Shown here piece by piece: positions 1-5,824 of a DNA stretch of 42,476 nt (positions within the stretch are counted from its first letter, which is position 1; each line of letters opens with the position of its first letter). Made by a program: the position numbers and the translations under genes. Origin of the DNA: Bacteroides sp. 43_108 (lineage in GTDB: Bacteria > Bacteroidota > Bacteroidia > Bacteroidales > Bacteroidaceae). The stretch covers positions 1 through 42,476 of the forward strand of contig MNQS01000016.1 of the NCBI GenBank assembly GCA_001915545.1, read 5' to 3'. The notes beneath the pieces are model-generated. The model saw only the letters and a program-made list of their open reading frames with translations. It was not told the DNA's origin and ran no database searches.

Positions 1-72
1 ATCAACGCCAGACCGAGGGAAAAACTCAATTTCTTGACACCGGCTGAGGTCTTTTTCAAAAAGATTTCGTAA
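1..72 (+). CDS. IS30-family transposase, C-terminal fragment (cut by window start)
   Basis: Reading frame 1 is open from the first base to TAA at 70-72 and gives 23 residues ending in LTPAEVFFKKIS. The pattern N-x-R-P-R-x-x-L-x-x-x-T-P-x-E-V-F is the usual end of IS30-type DDE transposases, where it follows the catalytic core. The fragment is cut by the window edge, so only the tail is visible and the catalytic residues cannot be checked. It would be part of a roughly 300-350 residue protein. The call rests on a short but characteristic motif. Confidence 0.72.
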   Translation: MNARPREKLNFLTPAEVFFKKIS

Positions 73-159
73 TGTTGCACTTGCTGGTTGACTCTGCCGA
101 ATGAATAAATTGCACAGCATATTTATAATAACAATTTATAGTCAACATAAAATCAGAAA
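73..159 (+). mobile_element. Probable right end of the IS30-type element and junction to host DNA
   Basis: IS30-type elements usually end within a few tens of bases after the transposase stop. The stretch TGTTGCACTTGCTGGTTGAC at 73-92 is a candidate for the right terminal inverted repeat, but the left end is outside the window so the repeat cannot be verified. AT-rich sequence leads on to the next gene at 160. No clear TAnnTTTG box is seen here, so the next gene may depend on transcription from the element. Confidence 0.35.
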
Positions 160-1128
160 ATGCTGAACATGGAAACAAATAAATACACAATGGCAAACAA
201 TATTTCATACTTGGTAGTTGGAACTGGAGGAGTCGGCGGATGCATAGCCGGATTCCTAGCTCTAGCAGGAAAAGACGTGACGTGCATAGCACGAGGAAAA
301 CATCTCGAGGCCATACGCAGCAACGGGCTACGAATGAAATCAACCTTGAAGGGCGAACACACACTACAGGTTAAAGCATGCACATCTGAAGAATATACCG
401 GTAAGGCCGATGTAATTTTCGTATGCGTCAAGGGCTACTCACTGGAATCTGTAAAGGAGATCATTGAACGTGCTTCCAACCCAGACACAATCGTTATCCC
501 TATTCTGAACGTGTACGGCACAGGTTTGCGCCTGGGACAACTCCTGCCTCATGTCAAAGTCATCGACGGTTGCATCTACATCGTAGGCTACGTATCCGGT
601 GAGGGAGAAATAACCCAGTTGGGAAATATCTTCAGACTAGTATGCGGAGCACGTCCTGCACAAAACATTGATGCGAATAGACTTGAAACTATTGCCGAAG
701 ACTTGCGCGGATGCGGAATAAAGGTTGATGTGTCGGACGACATAAACCGCGACACCTTCATAAAGTGGTCATTCATCTCTGCCATGGCATGTACCGGAGC
801 ATACTACGATGCACCAATGGGCGAAATACAGCACGAAGGCGAAGCGCGGAACACTTTTATCGGCCTGTCACATGAAAGCGCAGAAATCGGCAAGAAACTC
901 GGAATAAGCTTTCCTGAAGATTCAGTTTCCTATAATCTTAAGGTGCTCGACAAACTTACTCCAGACACAACAGCATCAATGCAGAAAGACATTGCATCTG
1001 GACACAAGTCAGAAATACAAGGTATATTATTCGACATGATTTCCTTAGCAGAAAAATACGGCGTCGACGTACCGGTCTATAGAAAAGTTGCGCTGAAATT
1101 TCAAAATCAACCAAGTGTAGAGATTTAA
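160..1128 (+). CDS. Ketopantoate reductase family protein (ApbA/PanE-like)
   Basis: NADPH-dependent reductase of the ApbA/PanE family, which reduces 2-dehydropantoate to pantoate in pantothenate/CoA synthesis. The N-terminal Rossmann glycine-rich loop reads VGTGGVGG (about residues 20-27). In the C-terminal helical domain, Lys202 (in IKWSF) fits the catalytic lysine and Glu285 (in KSEIQG) fits the catalytic glutamate of E. coli PanE. The asparagine four residues after that lysine in E. coli is not conserved here (Ile). Length of 322 aa is slightly above the usual 290-310, and the ATG at 190 (MANNISYLVVG) is a good alternative start. panB lies in the same window at 26772-27593 but is not linked. 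The gene is directly downstream of an IS30 end and is followed by a terminator at 1164. The family is certain; PanE activity is probable only. Confidence 0.82.
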   Translation: MLNMETNKYTMANNISYLVVGTGGVGGCIAGFLALAGKDVTCIARGKHLEAIRSNGLRMKSTLKGEHTLQVKACTSEEYTGKADVIFVCVKGYSLESVKEIIERASNPDTIVIPILNVYGTGLRLGQLLPHVKVIDGCIYIVGYVSGEGEITQLGNIFRLVCGARPAQNIDANRLETIAEDLRGCGIKVDVSDDINRDTFIKWSFISAMACTGAYYDAPMGEIQHEGEARNTFIGLSHESAEIGKKLGISFPEDSVSYNLKVLDKLTPDTTASMQKDIASGHKSEIQGILFDMISLAEKYGVDVPVYRKVALKFQNQPSVEI

Positions 1129-1163
1129 AAACTGCAGAATTTTATATTGTTAATTCATTTTAT

Positions 1164-1189
1164 AGGCGACGCATTGTGTCGCCTTTTTC
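1164..1189 (+). terminator. Rho-independent terminator after the PanE-like gene
   Basis: A perfect 7-bp stem AGGCGAC/GTCGCCT (1164-1170 with 1178-1184) encloses a 7-base loop and runs straight into five T residues. It sits 36 bases after the stop codon of the plus-strand gene. Confidence 0.85.
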
Positions 1190-1246
1190 ATACTATTTTG
1201 TGTCAACTGATATCGGCTTATTGCACACTAGGGCGCAAAAAGGCTG

Positions 1247-1310
1247 AATTGTGAGCGCTCGAAAATATAATTCCGAGCCCTTGCAATTATTATTCTGAGC
1301 GCTCACAATT
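1247..1310. repeat. Perfect 14-bp inverted repeat with a third degenerate copy
   Basis: AATTGTGAGCGCTC at 1247-1260 is the exact reverse complement of GAGCGCTCACAATT at 1297-1310. A related copy, GAGCCCTTGCAATT (10 of 14 matches), lies at 1275-1288, 22 bases before the last one and in the same orientation. The region is between two gene ends, so an operator role is unlikely; a bidirectional RNA hairpin or a REP-like dispersed element is more likely. Confidence 0.75.
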
Positions 1311-1353
1311 TTAGAAATATCTCACCGACATAAAAAATAAACATAAAAAGAAA

Positions 1354-1404
1354 GCCTGCTGATTTTGCATTGGATTATTACAACATCCATAAAAATCAAC
1401 AGGC
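1354..1404 (-). terminator. Terminator for the MurU-like/AmgK-RapZ unit (minus strand)
   Basis: The arms at 1354-1366 and 1391-1404 pair as GCCTGCTGATTTT with AAAATCAACAGGC, apart from one wobble. An inner TGGAT/ATCCA stem sits in the loop. Read on the minus strand the hairpin ends in GGC followed by TTTCTTTTT, as expected for intrinsic termination after the gene that stops at 1438. Confidence 0.65.
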
Positions 1405-1437
1405 AATATATTTTTAAATGAAAGTGAAGCGCTTTAA

Positions 1438-2208
1438 CTACAAACCGTTGTCTGCTATGTATTGCTCGACGGACGAGAGGGTTTCAAATTTACCAACATC
1501 GACGAGCTTCAGGTTGTCGTCAAACACGCCACGTATAGGAACATCCTTACAGATTGAAAGATAGAAGTCTATTATCGAGAATTTGTCTTCCCATGTCTTC
1601 ATATATTCCAACAGATACGGCGAAAAGACATGTATGCCGGAAAAGGCATATCTTCGGCACGCATCCAAATCGAGCTTTTCATAGGGAGTGCGCACTTGAC
1701 CGGTCTTGATGTTTTCCCAACCGACAAGAAAACCTTCGGCATCGAAGAGCAGATATCTCGATGTGTCGCGGGGACTTACGAGGAGAGATGCACCGAGTTC
1801 GACTGTTTTCCCATGAAAATTTACTATACCCGAAACACAGCTTTCATAGAAACGGCGAAGGTCGGCATTGCTCATGATGTCTACGTTATGCAGAAGGAAA
1901 GGCGATGGCGGTGCACTGAAAAGAGGAGCTGCTTTTCTCACTCCTCCACCTGTATCGAGAAGCGCAAGACTTTCATCGCTGAACTTTATGTCGATGCCGA
2001 AATTATCATTTTCTGCAACATAATCTCTTATCTGCTGTGGAAAATGGTGTATGTTAATTACAATTTCAGTAAATCCGTTGTCCTTGAGTTTCTCGATGAG
2101 GTGCCCCAACAACGGTTTTCCATTTACAGGAACCAGTGCTTTCGGCATGGTATCGGTAATCGGACGAAGCCTGGTGCCCAAACCGGCTGCAAAAATCAAA
2201 GCCTTCAT
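1438..2208 (-). CDS. Nucleotidyltransferase, MurU-like (MurNAc-1-phosphate uridylyltransferase candidate)
   Basis: Sugar-1-phosphate nucleotidyltransferase of the GT-A fold. The start is taken at the ATG at 2208, because there the protein begins MKALIFAAGLGTRLRP, the standard N-terminal nucleotide-binding signature G-x-G-T-R-L-x-P, followed by PKALVPVNGKP. An upstream ATG at 2244 would add 12 hydrophobic residues with no family match. The metal-binding Asp is probably in HNVDIM. The length of about 256 residues is that of short enzymes like Pseudomonas MurU rather than of longer GlmU or RmlA types. The gene is 59 bases downstream of an AmgK-like kinase. In Pseudomonas AmgK phosphorylates MurNAc at C1 and MurU makes UDP-MurNAc, bypassing de novo synthesis. 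Substrate by context is MurNAc-1-P; other hexose-1-phosphates are possible. Confidence 0.8.
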   Translation of the reverse strand: MKALIFAAGLGTRLRPITDTMPKALVPVNGKPLLGHLIEKLKDNGFTEIVINIHHFPQQIRDYVAENDNFGIDIKFSDESLALLDTGGGVRKAAPLFSAPPSPFLLHNVDIMSNADLRRFYESCVSGIVNFHGKTVELGASLLVSPRDTSRYLLFDAEGFLVGWENIKTGQVRTPYEKLDLDACRRYAFSGIHVFSPYLLEYMKTWEDKFSIIDFYLSICKDVPIRGVFDDNLKLVDVGKFETLSSVEQYIADNGL

Positions 2209-2267
2209 ATATATGTCAGTTATACTTATTAATAATATATACAACTATCACGGCAGAAACAGAGCAC

Positions 2268-3779
2268 TCATTTTGTATTTCTCGGCTGGAGTACGCTTTC
2301 AATCCCCTGTTCGCGATGACAGATGTGCACTTCTACTCCGAACTTTTCGTTGATATGTTCAGCAAGATGCTGTGCCGAATAGACACTGCGGTGGCGTCCG
2401 CCGGTACAGCCGCATGAGAACATGAGGTCGGTGAAGCCACGCTCAATGAAGCGCGCCACATGAAAATCGGCCAGACGGTATACGCTCTCCAGGAATGTAA
2501 GTATCTCGCCATCTTCCTCAAGGAAATCTATGACAGGCTTGTCTAGTCCTGTCAACGGTTTGTAGGCATCGTAGCGTCCAGGGTTGTGAGTGGCACGGCA
2601 GTCAAAAACATATCCTCCTCCATTTCCGCTCGTGTCCTCTGGTATGCCTTTCTTATAGGAGAAGCTGAACACGCGCACTACCAGCGGGCGCTTCACTTCA
2701 GAACAATAACTCTTGTCGGCGGCGATGAGCGCAGAGGCTACGCCAGTCTTTTCCTTCGGTGCAGTTGTTCCGATGAAGGCATTCAAGTCGGTTTCGAGCA
2801 TAAGGCGCATCACCGATTCCATGTAAGGGTATGCACGGCATACACCCTTATCGAGCAGGGTGCGCAGATTGACGAATGCTTTCGGTATGCTGTTTATGAA
2901 ATAAGGTTTCTTTTCCCAAAGTCCTCTGTAGCCGTAAGCTCCCAGCACCTGCAATGTGCGGAAGAGCACGAATATGTCGAGCTTTTCAAAGAAAGAGGCA
3001 CGATTGACATGGATGCGCTCAGAAAGACTTTCGAGATAGGCTTCGAGCACCCGTGTACGTACATCATCGCCATAGTTGGCTGACGACTGCCAGAGGAACG
3101 ACGCCACGTCGTAATAGACAGGACCGCGCCGACCTCCTTGAAAATCTATGAAGTACGGCTGACCGTTGTTTATCATGACATTGCGTGCCTGAAAATCGCG
3201 GTACATGAACGTGCAGGAACTTTCCGACAGAAGATTGTCAGCAAAGGACACGAAATCTTGTTCAAGCTTGTATTCGTTGAACTCTACTCCTACAAGTTTC
3301 AGAAAACAGTACTTGAAATAGTTAAGGTCGAACATAACACTTGTCCTGTCCATAGAACTCTGTGGATAGCAGAGGGAGAAATCAAGTCCCTCGGCACCAT
3401 CGAACTGCATGTCGGCCAGATGTTTCACCGTCTTTATCATTAAATCCACTTCATGCTCCGAGAAATGACCGGTTTCACGTCCTGAGCGCAGGTTGTCGTA
3501 AAGAGATTCTGTTCCCAAATCCTCCTGCAGGTAGCATCTGCATTCTGCATCGACGGCTATAACTTCGGGCACGTTCAGCCCTTTCGTCTTGAAATGACGT
3601 GCAAGGCTTATGAAAGCCTTGTTTTCCTCAACCGACGTTCCGACAACGCCCACCACAGTTCCCTTTTCGTACAAAAAACGGTAGTACGCGCGGTTGCTTC
3701 CGGCACCGGCTATCTTTTCTATCTGGAACTGGATGTTTCCAAACGTGGAAACAAACAGTTCCTCCAATCTTTTATCCAT
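2268..3779 (-). CDS. AmgK-like phosphotransferase fused to a RapZ C-terminal domain
   Basis: Two-domain cytoplasmic protein of 503 aa. Residues 1 to about 340 are an aminoglycoside-phosphotransferase/choline-kinase fold like AmgK (MurNAc/GlcNAc anomeric kinase). The catalytic loop is YRDFQARN with Asp195 and Asn200, and the Mg-binding Asp212 lies in IDFQGG, followed by the AmgK-like GPVYYDVASF. Residues about 360-503 match the C-terminal domain of RapZ, including TGLDKP, VFD-x-R and GCTGGRHRSV at 457-466, which in E. coli RapZ forms the sugar-phosphate/RNA-handling domain. The RapZ N-terminal P-loop kinase domain is absent. The partner gene downstream encodes a MurU-like enzyme. The fusion would place an amino-sugar kinase and an amino-sugar-phosphate sensor in one chain (inference). 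The catalytic loop has Tyr where AmgK has His (YRD for HRD). Confidence 0.85.
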   Translation of the reverse strand: MDKRLEELFVSTFGNIQFQIEKIAGAGSNRAYYRFLYEKGTVVGVVGTSVEENKAFISLARHFKTKGLNVPEVIAVDAECRCYLQEDLGTESLYDNLRSGRETGHFSEHEVDLMIKTVKHLADMQFDGAEGLDFSLCYPQSSMDRTSVMFDLNYFKYCFLKLVGVEFNEYKLEQDFVSFADNLLSESSCTFMYRDFQARNVMINNGQPYFIDFQGGRRGPVYYDVASFLWQSSANYGDDVRTRVLEAYLESLSERIHVNRASFFEKLDIFVLFRTLQVLGAYGYRGLWEKKPYFINSIPKAFVNLRTLLDKGVCRAYPYMESVMRLMLETDLNAFIGTTAPKEKTGVASALIAADKSYCSEVKRPLVVRVFSFSYKKGIPEDTSGNGGGYVFDCRATHNPGRYDAYKPLTGLDKPVIDFLEEDGEILTFLESVYRLADFHVARFIERGFTDLMFSCGCTGGRHRSVYSAQHLAEHINEKFGVEVHICHREQGIESVLQPRNTK

Positions 3780-3822
3780 ACTTTCAAATAGTCAGTTTTG
3801 CAAATTGTTTTATGCACGACGA

Positions 3823-3858
3823 GATGTTCATGTGCATCATCGTTTACACAAGAACATC
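3823..3858 (-). other. Stem-loop overlapping the ABC permease stop codon
   Basis: GATGTTCATGTG (3823-3834) pairs with CACAAGAACATC (3847-3858) over 12 positions with one mismatch and a 12-base loop. It covers the end of the permease gene and the gap before the AmgK-RapZ gene. No T-run follows on the minus strand, so it is not a standard terminator; it may be a processing or mRNA-stability element. Confidence 0.5.
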
Positions 3859-5056
3859 ATGCCCTGTTCTTCCATACAGACAACACCTTCTGGCGAACAG
3901 CAAGAACATTCAGCGCAGAAACAGCCACAAGAAGGATGAACCCGACAATGAATGCCGGCCACATTGCCGGAAGCTCGCTTTCAGGGAACATGTCAAGGAG
4001 AAATCCTATGTATATCTGCCTGATTGCATAAAGAATTATGAACGACATGATGAACACAGCCACATTGAGCCCAACCGTCAATGCCTGGTAAGGCAATGCC
4101 ACCTTGGCAGGACTATAGCCTATGAGAAGCAGATTCTCGAGCTTTGCGGTGTTCTTCTGCACGAGAAGATAGACGCTCAGCATGAGTATGTAGAAAGAAA
4201 GTATGCTGATGAGCAGGCCTATGCACATGACAATGACTACTATAATGCGGAGAACGTAAGTGGTCTTGCTGGCATCGAGCTTGTCGGCGTCTGTCTCAAG
4301 ATTGTGTTCTTTCAGATATCCTGCAAGCTTCTCGTCAGTCGGATTGCTCACCTCGATTATCAGGCGCGTAGGTTCGGCCTTTCCTCCATCTGCATAATAA
4401 GAGTTTGCCCAATCCATGAACTTCTGCGGAACGAGTATTGTGTTAAGTCTGTTGCTGAATCCGACGATGCGTCCCGTGTAGAAATCGGCTTTGCCTTTTC
4501 CTGATACCGAAATATTGAGCTTCATGGCTCCAAGAAGTCCTTCTGATAGTTTCGGAAGACTGCGGCTCTGAGCATATCCGAAGTTGTAGAGATCGAGATA
4601 GTTTTTCGGGAGTATTATAGGAATCATATTGTCGCCCGGATGGAATGTCCACTCGTCGAGCGGTACATCGATGTAGTCGTCAGGCACAGACTCGAAGAAC
4701 ATGTCGGTGGAGAAGCTTGCCATGTTCTTGACATCGAAGCTTGCGCCAACGCTGAAGAGCGATGAAGTGAACTGTCCCACCCGCTCTGTGAACTTCTGCT
4801 TCTTTATGTCAGCCACATCGCTGTCAGAAAAGGCATTCGACTTGCCGGTGATGGTGGTCATAGCACTGACCTTCTTGTTTACAATTATATAATCGGCTTT
4901 CATGAAGCTGTCCTTCCCGTTGAACACCGACTGCACGTCTCCATAAAACTGTATGCCCAGCAAAATTATCAGCATACCGATGAGGTTTGCAAAGAAGAAA
5001 CCTGCAAACTGCGGAATGCTTATATGCTGTCTCAAAAGTTTCCAAACCAATTTCAT
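3857..5056 (-). CDS. ABC transporter permease, FtsX/MacB-type
   Basis: Integral inner-membrane protein of 399 aa. The hydrophobic pattern shows one N-terminal helix (about residues 17-40), a large extracytoplasmic region (about 41-265) and three C-terminal helices (about 268-300, 322-350 and 365-392). This is the four-helix topology of the FtsX/MacB superfamily, whose members couple cytoplasmic ATP hydrolysis to work in the periplasm rather than always moving a substrate across the membrane. Its ATG overlaps the stop of the ATPase gene by four bases (ATGA), which implies translational coupling. No periplasmic adaptor gene is next to it. The length exceeds typical FtsX (about 300 aa), so it is probably not the cell-division FtsX. 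Substrate unknown. Confidence 0.8.
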   Translation of the reverse strand: MKLVWKLLRQHISIPQFAGFFFANLIGMLIILLGIQFYGDVQSVFNGKDSFMKADYIIVNKKVSAMTTITGKSNAFSDSDVADIKKQKFTERVGQFTSSLFSVGASFDVKNMASFSTDMFFESVPDDYIDVPLDEWTFHPGDNMIPIILPKNYLDLYNFGYAQSRSLPKLSEGLLGAMKLNISVSGKGKADFYTGRIVGFSNRLNTILVPQKFMDWANSYYADGGKAEPTRLIIEVSNPTDEKLAGYLKEHNLETDADKLDASKTTYVLRIIVVIVMCIGLLISILSFYILMLSVYLLVQKNTAKLENLLLIGYSPAKVALPYQALTVGLNVAVFIMSFIILYAIRQIYIGFLLDMFPESELPAMWPAFIVGFILLVAVSALNVLAVRQKVLSVWKNRA

Positions 5057-5697
5057 AATCTGTAGATTTTATCGTAGTTCAACTCCATTCTTTTTCCAAT
5101 GCTCGTAACAATGACACCTGCTCCCTGCGCCTTTGCCTCGTCAGTGAGGATGCCGGCCATTATGCGTCCGTTGGTATCGTCAAGGTGACTTATAGGCTCA
5201 TCGACCATCACAAAGTCGAAAGGCTGGCAAAGGGTGCGCATCATGGCAACACGCTGCTGCTGTCCGAACGACATGAGGCCTATCGGTGTATCGAGCTTAT
5301 CGGATATGCCGAGCATCTCGAACCATTCGAGTATCTGCTTTTTTTTCTTTTTGCCTGTGAGGCTGTTCTTTATCTGCACGTTTTCCAACGCTGTGAGTTC
5401 AGGAAATAGGCGCAAATCCTGCCATAGCATAGCAAGGCTGCGTCTGCGCACGTCAACCCAATTGCTTATGGTGTAAGTGCGCACATCGGTACCGTCGAAA
5501 AGTATGTTTCCACGATAATCGTGGCGATAACCGAAAACGAAACTGCACAACGAGGATTTTCCTGTACCGGAATTTGCTTCGAGCAGATAGCTGTGCCCTT
5601 TTTCGAACACCACCGACTGCTTCCACACATCACCGGCAATGTCGTCGCGGTTGGCGAAGACTTCGGGCAAAACATTCAATAATTCTATCTTATCCAT
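5053..5697 (-). CDS. ABC transporter ATP-binding protein, partner of the FtsX-like permease
   Basis: Cytoplasmic ATPase of 214 aa in the FtsE/LolD/MacB size class. Walker A is ANSGTGKS (41-48, with Ala in place of the usual first Gly). The signature is MSFGQQQR in place of LSGGQ. Walker B is FVMVDE (Asp166, Glu167), followed by the D-loop SHLDD. The expected switch (H-loop) histidine after the next strand is not seen: the segment reads VIVTSIGKR with Ser199 in that place. The catalytic Glu is retained, so ATP binding is expected but turnover may be changed. The gene is first of a unit that continues with the permease and possibly the AmgK-RapZ and MurU-like genes. A terminator for the preceding operon lies just upstream at 5731-5794. 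Confidence 0.85.
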   Translation of the reverse strand: MDKIELLNVLPEVFANRDDIAGDVWKQSVVFEKGHSYLLEANSGTGKSSLCSFVFGYRHDYRGNILFDGTDVRTYTISNWVDVRRRSLAMLWQDLRLFPELTALENVQIKNSLTGKKKKKQILEWFEMLGISDKLDTPIGLMSFGQQQRVAMMRTLCQPFDFVMVDEPISHLDDTNGRIMAGILTDEAKAQGAGVIVTSIGKRMELNYDKIYRL

Positions 5698-5730
5698 AAA
5701 TCAGATTTACGCAATGTGCGGTAATAAAAA

Positions 5731-5794
5731 GAAACCTTGAAACACATACCAGACAGGAACCGCTGCGACCACGCCGATATACATTCAAGGTTTC
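5731..5794 (-). terminator. Long-loop terminator after the DUF4836 gene
   Basis: GAAACCTTGAA (5731-5741) and TTCAAGGTTTC (5784-5794) are perfect 11-bp inverted repeats around a 42-base GC-rich loop. On the minus strand the second arm is followed directly by TTTTTATT. This ends the map-tsaD-pncC-rsmE-DUF4836 unit. The loop is longer than usual, so extra folding or a regulatory role is possible. Confidence 0.75.
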
Positions 5795-5824
5795 ATAAAC
5801 TATTATCTATCTATTTGATGAACA

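Larger units (their letters stand above)
1129..1437. other. Convergent intergenic region with several inverted repeats
   Basis: This 309-base gap separates the 3' ends of two convergent genes. It holds a plus-strand terminator (1164-1189), an inverted/direct repeat set (1247-1310) and a minus-strand terminator (1354-1404). No open reading frame of note is present. Confidence 0.7.

Noticed and set aside
1247..1310. LacI-type operator
   Set aside because: Half-sites match an ideal lac operator, but they lie between the 3' ends of convergent genes, with no promoter to control, and are not joined in one 20-bp palindrome.
1630..2232. 200-codon plus-strand frame
   Set aside because: Antisense to the MurU-like gene, no motif.
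3812..4504. 230-codon plus-strand frame
   Set aside because: Antisense to the ABC permease with no recognisable motif.
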